Assembly: GCA_946800325.1 (NCBI GenBank) | Contig: OX326959.1 | Coordinates: 31,100,527-31,164,526, forward strand | Direction of reading: 5' to 3' | DNA from: Luzula sylvatica | Lineage: Eukaryota > Streptophyta > Magnoliopsida > Poales > Juncaceae | DNA: 64,000 nt | In this document: positions 1 to 12,339 of the stretch, one piece after another | How positions within the stretch are numbered: position 1 is the stretch's first letter | Layout: each line of letters begins with the position of its first letter | The notes under the pieces: generated by a model | The model's database searches: none | Seen by the model: the letters and a program-made list of their open reading frames with translations, nothing else | Told to the model about the DNA's origin: nothing | Program-made: the position numbers and the translations under genes

Positions 1-969
1 TCTTCATTAATATTCTCGATTTCATACTTCTACAGTTCTACAACAAGTCTTTAAATCCTATTTTCTATATAAAACAATATTTTCTGAATATTTGAACAAG
101 ATAAAATTGTGTAGTTGGACGTGACAAAAAGATTATTAATATCACAAATATCATTGTTGTGTTGCATTGTTTGAGATTTCTAATTTTGTCAATTCAAACT
201 CTTATCAAATCCATATTCCAAGTCCTATATATTTTTTTGATAATAAATTAAAAATGAGAAATGGCATAGAACTTATTTATTCTTATTACAAGAATATAAT
301 TAAAATCTTAGACCCAAGGACATGCAGGGTCAATGTTTGAGAATTGGTGAAAATTGACCTCATAATATTTCAAAATTTTAGTTACACAATTAACTATAAC
401 AGCTTAAAAAAATAATGAAGGCAAAGAAGACCATGCATATTCAATGAACAAATTCCATCAAAAAATTATTAAAATATGGTCATGAAATAAATTCTCACAT
501 CCGAATTCAGAAGCCCATTTAAGAAAATAAAATTAATTAATAAAGAATGAAATATCCCTCGGAGGCGAGAATTGATTTTAGGCTAAGTTGTATAAATCAT
601 AAATTAATGGAGCATTTCGATCAATAACCCACTTTATCCTCAATATTTCAAAAATAACCTATCTTTTCAGAAACCCGCCGCTACCAATTTTCTAAAACCC
701 GTATGTTAATTAGCTATGAAACAAGTATATCTTGTTTAACAACTTCAAGTTAAGACTATATACCAAATATTATATTTGTGGGGTCCCCGCCACTACCAAT
801 TATTTGTGCAATTCACTGTAGGAACCATTTTTTTTCCCGCTTATATAACCTTTAGAATACAACAATTTGTTTAAAATTTCAAAAACATGTCAGTATTTTT
901 TTGGAGTACAATAAATTTTAATATTTTTATTCAAACGTGTCATAGTTTTTTTTTAAAAAAAAATCACTT
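1..969. other. AT-rich intergenic DNA, no gene seen
   Basis: The stretch is AT-rich with stop codons in all frames. I see no domain, RNA gene or transposon terminus in it. Confidence 0.6.
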
Positions 970-1170
970 CCCAAAATGTACCTGTCAAATTCTCCATTAT
1001 AGAACAATTACATTTAATTAACTATTCATTAAAATTTACTCAAATTTATGAATTCGAATAAATATTAATAATGTATTAAGTTAACAGCCAACATGTACTA
1101 GTTATTATTTTAATTAAGTGTATTAATTAGATCATAGATGATGTTATGGTAAAATTTGGAAAAATATATC
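970..1170 (-). mobile_element. MITE family A, copy 1 (partial)
   Basis: This segment starts with CCCAAAATGTACCTGTCAAA. It then follows, in the same order, the reverse complement of about 10440-10637, including the blocks TTAATTAACTATTCATTAAA, GAATTCGAATAAATATTAAT and ATTAAGTTAACAGCCAACAT. It is one of three diverged copies of a non-coding repeat in the window (the others are at 10290 and 17133). The shared end carries a conserved CAAAATGyACCTGyC-like terminus. Only one half of the palindromic copy 2 is represented here. No transposase is encoded, so a MITE is the best description; the superfamily is not assigned because no clean target duplication was found. Confidence 0.55.
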
Positions 1171-1592
1171 ATATTTTCAATTAAAATTCTAAAAATGAAA
1201 GGCGAGATTTAAAATCTCGTTTTGGGTTATTTTTGGAATATTACTGAAAAGAAGGTTATTTTTGAAATATTTTCAAAAAAAAATATTTTTTGAATTTTAA
1301 ATCCATAAGGAGTTACATGCATAAATGCGAGGCCACAAAGAATGACTGGAGGGGGACGTGTGTCTGAAGGGTTTGAAGGTGAATATAATTACCATTCTAC
1401 CCTTGTTTAAAAAGATCCACCGTAAGATTATTCAATCACAACCCTTAAATTGATTTGAACGATTTAATCTCTACCATCCAATTAAGAAAGGGCTCTATGG
1501 TAGAATCACCCTTAATATTTAGCACAAATTCATGTTTCAAACCCTAATTAGGATCTAATAAATCACTAATTATACTCTTAACCAATACTTCA
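1171..1592. other. Intergenic, no gene seen
   Basis: No coding signal is visible. A near-perfect small palindrome lies at 1203-1219 (CGAGATTT followed by AAAATCTCG). The flank just left of the hAT element (1562-1577) is an imperfect inverted match to 2829-2842 on its other side. Confidence 0.5.
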
Positions 1593-1600
1593 AGCATTCT

Positions 1601-2813
1601 CAGGGCCGGCCATAGGGGCAGGCCCATAAGGCCTGGGTCTGGGGTCTGTTTTTCAGAGGGGCCCGGTAAAGTCTACGGTATGTATACATATATACATTGC
1701 TATAACTCAATATTTCAGACTTATTTGTAGTTGAACATATCATCTAATCAGACCCGTTTTCAGCTCTACTCAAATGCGGACCCATTTTCAAATACATTAG
1801 CCCGTTTGATAAAATTGATCTGATAATCATTCCCATCTTCAGATTTCTTCTCGTAAACCCTAGATTCGACTCGACAAGTAAATCGCCGCCAGATTGTCAC
1901 CCTCTCAGGTTCTCAACCTCTCTCGTTCCGGTAAACCTGTTTTTTTGTCCCTCGTCACAGTCGCACAACCCTTCGCCAGAACCAGATCATGTCGATCGAG
2001 AACACTTTGCCACGCCTGTACGCCTCTGTCCCCGTTCACAGATACCTACACCAACCCGTTTTGGAGAGAGAAAAAAAAACAGGCCCTTGATCCCCAATTT
2101 TCTACTTCAAGAATTGAACAGGTTAATGTGTTTTTTTTCTATTTAGTCCTCAATTTTACTTCTATTAGATTATTAGAGTAAAATCAGGTCTTATAAATTG
2201 TGATAGAATAAGTTAATGATTTCATTTGAACAAATTATATATATATATATATATTTCATTTCAGTTTTTAGTTTTTAGTTTCTTTTTCATTATAGCTCAA
2301 AACCCTGTGATTGCTTGACAGAGAAATTCATTAATAACTTGCAACCAAACTCTGAATGTGTTTTTCAATTTCTTCTTTATAGAACAACATGCCTGATTGA
2401 TTTGGAGAGAGGCAGAAACAAGAAGAAAGATGAATATTTTGAGAAGAGAAGTTAGTTTTGTCAAGAGAAGCGAGCAGGCTAGGACACAACTATGAGAAGA
2501 GGTGTGTAGAGAGGAGGAACGAAAAAGAAGAGACGTGAAGAATGCAAGGGAAAGAAAGGCACCGATTTACGATTCAAGGGTCAAATTTTCAGATGGCGGA
2601 GATTCAAAATTATTCTTGGCAGATTCAAGGGCTCAAATTTCATATTATATGGTTCGGCAGAATATCGATGGAAAATTGTAGAACTTGGTTAATTTGATAT
2701 GGTTTAAATAAACATAAATGGTATTTTGAAGGTTTATTTTATTTTGAATGATAATTGAAAGGGTCCTTTCTCAAATTAGGTCTCGGGTCTTTCAAAATCC
2801 GGGACTGGCCCTG
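1601..2813. mobile_element. Non-autonomous hAT transposon with perfect 8-bp target duplication
   Basis: The left end reads CAGGGCCGGCC and the right end, read inward on the other strand, CAGGGCCAGTCC. These are short CAGGG-type terminal inverted repeats typical of plant hAT elements. The element is bounded exactly by the 8-bp direct repeat AGCATTCT at 1593-1600 and 2814-2821, the target-duplication length expected for hAT. It is 1,213 bp long and has no transposase frame; the longest internal frame (1894-2181, 95 residues) shows no hAT dimerisation domain. The interior at about 1830-2080 is less AT-rich and contains a leader-like AAACCCTAGATTCGACTCG, so it may hold captured host sequence. Element identity is well supported; the captured content is a guess. 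Confidence 0.88.
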
Positions 2814-2821
2814 AGCATTCT

Positions 2822-4816
2822 GATTAGGGTATAATTAGTGACAAATTAACAAATTAAGTTATATTTCAATCCTATTTGATGGTACATATTCTTTAAAAAA
2901 TGATGATAAAACCTAATTAGACAAGGAGCGGCGTTTCGTGTTTTGGAGAGTTTAGACTAAAGTTCTCTTTGGCTACTAGAATTTTTTTAATATTATTGGT
3001 AACCAACTAATTATAATAAAAAATCGTGAGCACTATAATTTTCTAATTTCACCCTACATTTGTGGTAATCAATTAATATTTAATTTATATGGTTTTTTTT
3101 GTTTTCTTAAGACATGTTACCTATACGAACAATTCATCGTCGATGACATCGCTGGCGTCAAGCTCATTAATAAGATATAACAAACACAAGAAAGTTCTAA
3201 CATACATAGTAACATAATACACAAATATATTGATTTTTTCACGATACTTCATTTGTATATAATAATTTTTTGTTAAAAACTATTTCAATGCGGAATGAGA
3301 ACACTTTCTAGTTATTATTACTGAAAATTAAATAAGAAAAAATTGTAGGTTATATATATAAATAGTTTAGAACACACTTGTTATAAATAATTTTGGTGTG
3401 TACAGAATTCTGAAAGTTTATAAATTATAGGTCATATATTCCTTAAATGTTGTTTTCGTATGCATCAGTAAAATAATAATTTAAATATGCAAGAGAAAAT
3501 TAAATAAGCGATAGATATAAATATAAAGGGTCTTTCGTTTATTTTTCTCATATGTGGTCGTCCATTAATAATGCTTCCTTCACTTGATTCATCCAAAAAG
3601 AAATGTACTTTGTTATATTTGATAAATCTTTATCAGAATTTATTTGTTTATTTATAATTGAGTGAGTATGAGTGTTTGTTTAAAAAAAAAAGAATGAGGG
3701 TAGTTAAATAATTATTGCATAAGTAATATCACTTGGAATATAATTGAAATTTTGGTCCTATCGTGGTTCTTTTATGTAGTCCTATCGTGATTTTTTTAAT
3801 GTACGAAAATTTAGAACTGAGTTAGTATAAGTACACGCATGTTATATTTTTGACTCATTATGTCATTCTATGGAGTTAGTTCGGATTTCAGATCATTCGA
3901 TTTCGGGTTAATTTCAAGTTCGAATCGGTTTCGGTTTCGGATTGCTTTCGGTTTCAAATTCGGATCGTTGACTTTTTAATATTTTTTCGATTCGGGTCAG
4001 TTTGAGCTGGTCGGGTTTTTTTTTCGGGTCTAAATATCTCTAAGAAGATCATTGAATTTCAATCCTATCGTGACTATTTTACGTACGACTATTTTATATT
4101 AGTACAAATATAATACTTTCGGTATATGCACAAAAAAATTTCGTCGTTCAAGACTTGTAAAAATGTTTCATATAGATCTGAGTCCCCCCGCCCCATATAT
4201 ACGAAACAATGTAGAATTTTTTTTTGCTATTTTCTTTGAAGTGAGAACCCTCTCAAAATTTTAAAATTTTAGTGAGAATATACCTGCATTTCATAATTTC
4301 ACTTAAAACTTACGCAAAACAAAGAATTAGTAAATAAGGAGATATAAAATTCAATTCCAATTAAAATTCCAACGTGCCAAACAGCCTAAAAAAAAAAGCA
4401 TATACGTCATAACTTGTTTGACCTCAAAGAAATATAGTGTTTCAAAATGCAACGTACATGTTAATACTTGTTAGTTTATAATTTTATATCGAGACTACGA
4501 ACTATATTTTAATTGCGTTAACACAAGTATACTTTGTATGTTAGAGTTTAGTAACTTAACCTAATCTAATCTTGTAAGTTTGGATTTCAGTAACTTTTTT
4601 GCATCAAGTCATCCAAAATTATATATACTTACTTTGTGCCAATTAAAATCAAACATGACAATTATAAACAAATCACCATAAATTGTTTATATTTATGTTA
4701 CTACACTTGTCTATAACAAGGATAGAAGAATCTAGCAACATAAATAACAAAATAATTGTCGTACTTAATTAAAAAAATAATCTAACCACTTAATTTGAAT
4801 CACACCTATACAATCA
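2822..4816. other. AT-rich intergenic DNA
   Basis: No gene is seen. The only distinct patch is the TTCGG-rich segment at 3893-4037, listed separately. Confidence 0.55.
3893..4037. repeat. Degenerate TTTCGG/TTCGGGT short-unit repeat
   Basis: The patch is built from variants of GGTTTCGGTTTCGGATT and TTCGGGTCAGTTTGAG. Such oligomeric pyrimidine/CGG tracts often occur inside non-autonomous DNA transposons of plants, but no terminal repeats were identified here. Confidence 0.5.
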
Positions 4817-5570
4817 GGCCTGGTTCTAAGTACTACTGTATGAGCCCAAGGTCTGAGTTATAGTAAAAAAATCAGAGAAAATCCAAAATTATATATTACT
4901 TATTTATTATAGTGTTCAAGTTTAATTTGGTCAACCCAATTTAGGAATAATAATAATGTGAATTTAGGTACTTTTGGTTTTAGTCAATCTCTCTTCTTCA
5001 CCAGTTCATGTCGAGCAAAAAATCTGGAGTTGTTAAGAGACACCGATAACACTTGTTGAGCTAGTAAATGGAGATGTCAATTTCGAGTATACCCGGAGGT
5101 GTCCATTATATGGTTTAAATGGAGAAGTTTAATAAAAATTATCCTAATTATTTTAATATGCAACTAGTTAATCACGAATGAACGAACATTAATTATATTT
5201 GATATTTATATTTTTTTTAATTCTTTCGATTTTTTTTTGGAATAAAATATTATTTAATATGTATTTTTTATTTCTAAAATTTTTCAAGAAATTTATATTA
5301 TTATCATTTTCAGAAATTATTATTACTATTATGAAACATATAATAAATGATATAATTATTTTAAATTATATATATGACATGACACAAAAATATTTATGTA
5401 TGAAATTGATTTTCTTCGAATATGGAACTAATTTGAAAATATTCAAACTTAATGATATCAAATTATACTTGAAAATTATAACTGATATTTTTTAGTTCTT
5501 AAAACTATTGAATATTTTATTTGTAATTTCTCATATCGTACACATTGGATTGTACATTTTTTTTTATAAT

Positions 5571-5608
5571 CCCACCCCCCCACACACCCACACACACCCA
5601 CACACAGA
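5571..5608. repeat. CACACC-type microsatellite
   Basis: A C-run passes into repeated CACACACCCA units. It is a simple sequence repeat and explains the cysteine/valine-rich minus-strand frame over it. Confidence 0.85.
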
Positions 5609-6187
5609 CAAAAACACAAACACAAACTGATAACACACCCACCAAACACGTCCCATAAGAGAACATTGCAAATCCGATTATTAAAATAACACGAGACTGT
5701 TTGACTTAAGTTTGGTATATCAACGATATACACATATTTTATTCTTTAAATGTGTTACTTTAAATCATATACAACAAACATTGCAAGAAGGAAATGTTTT
5801 CCTTCTATTTTAAATGTGTTACTTTAATGAATGTAAACCTACAAATAATATACACATATTTTATTCTTTTTTAAATTTTAAATATGTTTTCCTTCTATTT
5901 TATTCTATTTTAAATATGTTATTAAAATATCATAACAAATAATACATAGATATTCAAATATTATTATAAATAATACACAGATATTAAAATACTAATAATT
6001 GTTGAAAATAACATTTTACTATCAATATATTATTTATTATAATATTTTAATATTATGTATTATTTATTTATTAACATTTCCACTTTCATTTTCACTCTCT
6101 CAAATCATTGACATGAGGAACCCATATTATACTTTATAAAAATCAATTCATGTGGGACAGATAAGTCATTCACTCTTAAGTGAAGAT

Positions 6188-6212
6188 GGGAGGGAGGGAG
6201 GGAGGGAGGGAG
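6188..6212. repeat. (GGGA)n microsatellite
   Basis: About six uninterrupted GGGA units lie in otherwise AT-rich DNA. The G-strand could form a quadruplex. Confidence 0.85.
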
Positions 6213-6966
6213 TGGTCATAGCTTTATTCTTTGGAAAAACATAAAATATATGAGAATTTTGAGGGAATCTAAAAAATATATGTGATTTTCTAAAAAGACA
6301 ACGATTTTTTCATAATTTGTAGAAAAGTAAGGGGTTTTTTGAAGAATTCTCCTATATTTTATATTTCTAATAGGTATCGTCATTTTTATTCGATTTTAAA
6401 GGTGTTATTTTAATTTGAAGTACACGCATAAATTTTTTTTACTTATATATATGATCATTTTTATTTGATTTTAAATGTTTTATCGAATAAAAAATGATTC
6501 ATATAAGTAAATATCAAATATACATGTGTTTGAAAATAAAATTAGCACATTTAAAATTGGAATATAGATTGTGATACATATAATTAAAAGAAGCTTAAAG
6601 AAAACAAATACAAGAAGAATACACATGGATAATTAAAATTTTCTTCAAAAAAAAGAAATATGCACACGAATGATATTGATATTGTCTTCAAATAGATAAT
6701 GAGATAACATCTAGGGAAATTTTATAACCAGACACAATTTGTCTCACATTTATCACAAATCACAATAGATTAGAAAGTTTGAAAATTTGAGAGGATATAA
6801 CACTCAGATCTTTGAAGGTCGAAGAAATTGATTTTACCCTTGATTTATTAACCCATGTTTGTATTTATTTCTGCCCCTAATAATTTTGGGCTTGCATGCA
6901 TTTCTGGGATTTCTGGGAATTCAGTATTGCATCGGCTTAGTTTATTACCTGGCCCTTTGTCATTTT

Positions 6967-6992
6967 GGGGTCGGGGTCGGGGTCGGGGTCGG
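6967..6992. repeat. (GGGGTC)n short tandem repeat
   Basis: Four to five copies of GGGGTC. It has four closely spaced G4 runs and so could fold as a G-quadruplex. Confidence 0.8.
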
Positions 6993-7540
6993 CTAATCTA
7001 TATAGGCAACTAGGCGGTTGATGAAAACCCAAAATTTTTAGAAAGCCCACTAACATATAGTCATAGTCAATTCGTTTTGGAACTTAAAATTATACTGTCA
7101 TGGTCTTCTAATGAAATATACAAATTGAACTTGGTACGAGTTGACTTAAAATAAGAGCTAATATGATTTTTTTATGCTATTTTATGTAAATAAAAAATTA
7201 TAAAAAATACACATATATACAAAAAGAAAATGTTTGATACATCAATTTTTTAAAATAAACATATACAAATTCACAAACTTTTGCATTTGATGTGAAATGA
7301 TTTAATGGAACGGATTCACATTTGTGTTTGATAAAATAAGCAAACTATCAAATCAACTTTCAATTATACTTTGGTCAAAATAATATGATAATAGTTTCAT
7401 TAAGAAACGTAAATCGGGGGCATAAAAAAATTCTTCATTTGATGAATTATATGGTTCTCGTATTTATTTTCTGAAGCATTATTTTATTTTTATGATTTAA
7501 TATATTTATATAGTTTTTTTTGTTTAATGCATTAATTGGT

Positions 7541-8092
7541 TGACGCTATTGTAAAAACTATTATGATTTAATTAAGATCGATTTCAACTTTTTTTTTATC
7601 AAATGATCATTATATCCATATTTATGATGCTTGATATTTATTACACTTATATATTATTATTTCTATCTTCCATAAATCATGTAAAAATATTTTTTTCGAA
7701 TATCATGAAGAACAAATATATATTAATTTTCATATGTATATATATATGACGGTTACAATTTGAGTGACTTTTTATGATGAGAAAAATTAAGGACATTAAT
7801 ATTTTATGTAATTGGATGACGCTATTGCAAGAGCTAGTATAACTTAATTAAGAGCGATTTCAATTTTTTATCACATGATCATTATATCCTTATTTATGAT
7901 GATTGATATTTATTGCACTTATCTACTATTATTTCTATCTTCCATAAATCATGTAAAATTTTTTTTCTGAATATCGCGAATAATCAATATATATTAATTT
8001 TCATATGTATATATATGACGGGTTACAATTTGAGTGACTATTTACGATGAGAAAAATTAAGGACAATAATATTTTCTGTATATGAAATTTTT
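7541..8092. repeat. 276-bp tandem duplication, two copies
   Basis: Copy one starts at TGACGCTATTG (7541) and copy two at the same motif at 7817, a period of 276 bp. Conserved blocks in both copies include GATCATTATATCC, TTTCTATCTTCCATAAATC, TTAATTTTCATATGTATATA and ACAATTTGAGTGACT. The copies differ by scattered substitutions and small indels, so the duplication is old. A third, inverted partial match (ATAATGATTATTT side) follows at about 8130-8215. No coding capacity is seen. Confidence 0.8.
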
Positions 8093-8269
8093 TGTTTACA
8101 GATAACAACAATAGTAAATAAATAAATTAAATATTAATCATCATAAATAGGGATATAATGATTATTTAATAAAATTGAAATTATTTTTAATTAAGTAATA
8201 TGAACTCTCGTAATAGTTTCACTTTTTTTTAATTTTCAATATCCAAAATATTCAATACTATTTTAGCCG

Positions 8270-8790
8270 AGAGCCTTGTCAAATATTGAGCCGTCCGTCC
8301 CTTTGTGGTATCATCTTAGTTTTTGGGATTAGTAAGATTATTTGTTTTTTGAAGTTTTCGTGCCTTAAGTTCATATGGCATTTCTCAAACGGAGTTGGGC
8401 TGTATTTTGTACCGTACTATCATGTAAAAAAGAGAGATATGGAAAGATTTTATACCTTGTTCGATTGAAGCTGAATTGATGGGAGTGTGGTCCCTTCATT
8501 AATGCGATCACGTGCTACCTTCGCTTTCCCCTTGTCCATGCGTGCCTTGGCCCTTACCTCCCATTTCATAATGCGATCACGTGCTACTCTGGCAGGTGTA
8601 CGGACTGATCCTTCGATCAGAGTCTGTCCCCTCGCCATTGTCGTCTCCATTTCTTTGTCGAGATCTTCCTGCGTTACCGATTCGTTCCTCAAATGGATTG
8701 GGAGGTGTGTTTCCTCTAGCTTTTCCTTGAGAAAGAGCAAGTCTTTTTCCGAGAGATTTTCGCTAAAAACCCACGGCGTGGGTAATCAAT
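8270..8790 (-). other. GC-richer patch with possible gene fragment of unknown identity
   Basis: Base composition changes here against AT-rich neighbours, and a 96-residue minus-strand frame covers 8450-8740. Its product is charged and helical-looking (EKLEETHLPIHLRNESV, then QEDLDKEMETTMARGQ). It includes a duplicated ARVARDRI/AKVARDRI motif, encoded by a direct repeat of GCGATCACGTGCTAC at about 8507 and 8574. I do not recognise the family. It could be a remnant of a captured exon, a retroelement gag-like piece, or chance. No start context, intron or partner exon was found. Confidence 0.25.
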
Positions 8791-8799
8791 CTATTTGGA

Positions 8800-10289
8800 T
8801 AATAAATTTTGTAGTATGATTGTTTGGTTTTGCTGGTTTCATTTATGTACATTGTAAATTTTGTAATATCAAGACAAACATAGCGCAATGGTTATGGTAT
8901 TTGCGTATTTGTCTAAATCATGTATATATAAACCTGTCAAATTTAAATGTGTGTTTATTATTTATGCATTTTTGTATAATATTTTAGGGTGATTGATGAT
9001 AATATAATTTGAGTATAATAGTTAGATATTTTAGTTTGTAATAAACATGCCATGTCTAATTTTGGTAGAGTACGCTTGCTAGTTTTGTTTTTTTCTTATT
9101 GAAAATTAAACTGAGGATATTAGTGAATTTTGCTGATATGTATTAGTTTGTAATCGAGTGCATAATTGTTTTGATGCATATTTTTTTTGTCCCGAAATAT
9201 CTGTTTAATATGTAGTCATTGAATAATGGAGTACAATGAAATTGCATGGCCATCATGTAGATCGAAAAAAGAAAATAGAGATTATGATATTTGCAATTTC
9301 TTAGATGCAAAAGAAAAAATTAAACTAATGAGAAAGTGAATTGCAATAAAATAAAGCAAGAGAATCTTTTAATTTTCCTAGTTAGTTAGGTCACCTCTCA
9401 AAACGAACAAAAGAAAAGCCATTAGATTAATTTCTCTCCTTTTTTTTTTTTTTTTTTTGAACGTTAGCTATTGATTTTTTTTTTCTTTTATCTAGTTTAA
9501 TTTTTTTTTTACTTCGTAGTTGTCAATTGCTCAATGCTCAGTTATTAATTTTCCTCAAGGTGAATAACAACAACCAATTGTGTAGTTGTTAATTTTTCAA
9601 TTTATTTGTCAATTTGAATTGATATTAGAAGTACGGAGTATTTATTGTTTTTATAAGTTTGCGTTGAAATTTGAATAATATTATATTTGAGTATAAATGT
9701 TGTCAGTAAGTATGAGTTTTTGAAGAACTGGGGCAGGTCCTGATTATTTGTCATGTACTGAACTGAATTTTGTATTAAATTCGGTTAGTTAAATTTTTAT
9801 TTTTATTATCATGTTAAGTATGGTAGGAGTATGATGATGATACTCTCGGAGATCGGTGTCTTAATTAATATTTACTACAACGAGTTTAATTATTTCTTAG
9901 TTATTTCTTACTCATTGGTCTTATTGGATATTGGGCATAAATATAATTACAAATTTATAACCCATTATAATTAACTCTTACCCCAATTTCAATTAGTTTT
10001 TAGTTTAATTAATTATTTTTTAGTTCATTTGACAGTAGTTTTAACTTTTAGTTTTTAATAATATATATTATATTTTTACTATTGAATTTAATTTAGTTTT
10101 TAGAAAGAAAAAAAGTTTTCTTGTTATGATAACAAAATTATGTAGGGGGATTTACATATTTACCTTTTTGTAAACTTAAAATTACATATTTACCCTTCTC
10201 AAAATTAAAATATCATATTTTCCCTTTCATAAACCTAAAATATAATATTTATTCAAAAAATAAAGACCATCCAATTTCTCCTTTAAACT
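8800..10289. other. AT-rich intergenic DNA, no gene seen
   Basis: Long T and A runs (for example 9439-9459 and 9477-9485) and stop codons in all frames. GTACGGAGTA at about 9631 resembles a degraded Stowaway-type end, but no second end was found. Confidence 0.55.
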
Positions 10290-10637
10290 TAACGGTCAAC
10301 ATTTAAATATTCAGTAAAATTTATTCAAATTTACGAATTCGAACCATTATTAATTACGTATTAAGTTAACAGCTAACATGTACTGCTTATCATTTTAATT
10401 AAATATACGAACCGAAATTATCCACATTTTATCATAATATTTATATGTTCTAATTAGTATATTTAATTAAAATAGTAACCATTACATATTAGCTGCTAAC
10501 TTAATACATAATTAATATTCGTTCGAATTCTTAAATTTGAATAAAATTTAATGAATATTTAATTATATTTTTTAATTATCACATTAATTAAATATAATAA
10601 TTCAAATAATAGAGAATTCGGCAGGTGCATTTTGGAG
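10290..10637. mobile_element. MITE family A, copy 2 (palindromic)
   Basis: The two halves are inverted copies of each other. The left half carries AAATTTACGAATTCGAA, TATTAAGTTAACAGCTAACA and ATTTTAATTAAATATACGAA; the right half carries their reverse complements between about 10455 and 10560. The right end reads GAATTCGGCAGGTGCATTTT, matching the terminus of copy 1 and copy 3. The structure is a large hairpin with no coding capacity. Confidence 0.65.
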
Positions 10638-12071
10638 GGGATTAATTATTTTTCTTGAAGTCTGACAGATTTGAAAAAAAAAAGGCCATGTTTGGTTCAT
10701 CGCTTTTGTTTACCCACCTTAATTACTCCCGTAAAAAAAGGCGCTGAATGATAGCTCGCCTGGCGAGGTATGGTCCGTATGGAACCTCGCAAAAGATATT
10801 TTGAGAATTATTTTGAAAACTTGGTTATTTCGGGTATAAAGTTTGGTAACTTGGTTAGTTTGAAAAAATTTCCTAATTTAAAATCTTTCAGTTTTATTGC
10901 ACAACAAAAATACAAATGGGCGAGTGAAACAAGGCGCTATTGAGAGGGTTTTTCGGCACTAAGATAATTTATTTTTTGGCCTCTTTAAAAATTATCGCCT
11001 ATGTTTGGGATTGTATTTTTTTATTACATAAATTTTAAGGGTTATTTGGTGATTTTATTAAGAGGGTTTTTCTTGAAATTTTGAGCGTTTTCTCTTTTCT
11101 CCAATTTTAATTTAATCACCTACATGTGATATTTTCTTTTTCAAGTTTTTAGGATTTTTTTTGTTGCTCTCCGAGTTTTATGTTTTATTTTCAAAAAATT
11201 TAACGAATTAAAATATAAAGTAATATTTGGGAATTTTTCCACAAATTAAAAAAATTTCAAGGTGCTCTTCTGCGATTTTAATTTTTTTTTTTTTATTATT
11301 TGTAATTTTCGGTTTTTTTATTTTTATATTTGACATTATTTGAAATTTATAACAATCATCCAATATATTTTATTGTAATTTTGTCAAATTGCGAAAATTT
11401 TAAGTTTTGTTTTGTAATTTTCAACATTTTACAGTTTTGATTTTTGATTTTTGTTATTTCAGTTTTACTATCTTATTGAAATAGTTATTGTATTTATCAT
11501 AATTTTGTTCATCCTTTTTAACAAAGATATCTGCTAAGGCAATTTCTAGAAAGAATAAAGGGAACCAAGAGTTTGCAGACAACCAATCGGAGAGTACCAC
11601 ATCAGCAAATTGGAGACATTTACTGAAGGAACGATTGGCTATTTTTTGTATCTTTGCCGGCTTAACCAGACACAGAAAAAAGGCAATATTACCTTTCACC
11701 TGAATCTCGTATGACCAACAATAGGTTCAGTGTGTCACACTAATCTCTTACCATTTCACCTAGCCAGATTTTCATGTTTGGCAGTCACCTCTCTCTCCAC
11801 GCCCTTTCGCTTTTCCATTCTTCTTTCTATGTTTTTTCTCTTAGTTCCTTAATTATATGAATTATTATGAGTTGGGTGAACTATTGTGTGATTTTATCAC
11901 CCATTAATTCCCCTTAATTTCGTAGTTTTCTTTCTCATTAATTTTTTAATTTTATCATCACATTGTAAATTGATTTTTGAACACTTTCAAAAAGCAACTA
12001 ATTTTTCATTTATCCATGATTGTTTCTTTAATTCTGGTTTGGTTAGTTGTTGAAAAGAAGACGATTCTTTA
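10638..12071. other. AT-rich intergenic DNA, no gene seen
   Basis: T-rich with frames closed throughout. The 81-residue minus-strand frame at 11454-11699 has no recognisable domain and no support from composition. Confidence 0.5.
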
Positions 12072-12122
12072 GAGGGGCAAGAGCTGCATCGAATATTGCC
12101 TATTGTTTGAATCTTGCCCCTC
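12072..12122. other. Perfect 11-bp stem with 29-nt loop
   Basis: GAGGGGCAAGA at 12072-12082 is the exact reverse complement of TCTTGCCCCTC at 12112-12122. The stem is GC-rich in an AT-rich setting, so a transcript would fold here. It is too short for a typical plant microRNA precursor and pairing does not clearly extend outward. Confidence 0.5.
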
Positions 12123-12298
12123 ATTTTCGTGTGAGGGAGAAATTTACTCTTTTTATTTTGCTTTGAAGAACTGCAAGGGAGATATATTTTGGGAGAGAGA
12201 ACAACACATCGTGAAAGAGGAAGAAAGATGGAGATTTGAAGTGAAGGTCGAGAGATCTAGATAGAGAGATCCAGAGAGAGTGGGGATATCAGATATGA

Positions 12299-12302
<4 letters not shown>

Positions 12303-12333
<31 letters not shown>
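12303..12333. repeat. (GA)n microsatellite
   Basis: About 15 uninterrupted GA units. It accounts for the serine/leucine run in the minus-strand frame over it. Confidence 0.9.
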
Positions 12334-12335
<2 letters not shown>

Positions 12336-12339
12336 GTGA

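Noticed and set aside
4811..4870. Second hAT end (CAGGCCTGGTTCTAAG) resembling 1601
   Set aside because: No inverse partner and no target duplication found; similarity is short.
12072..12122. MicroRNA precursor
   Set aside because: The stem is only 11 bp with a 29-nt loop, too short for a plant microRNA duplex.
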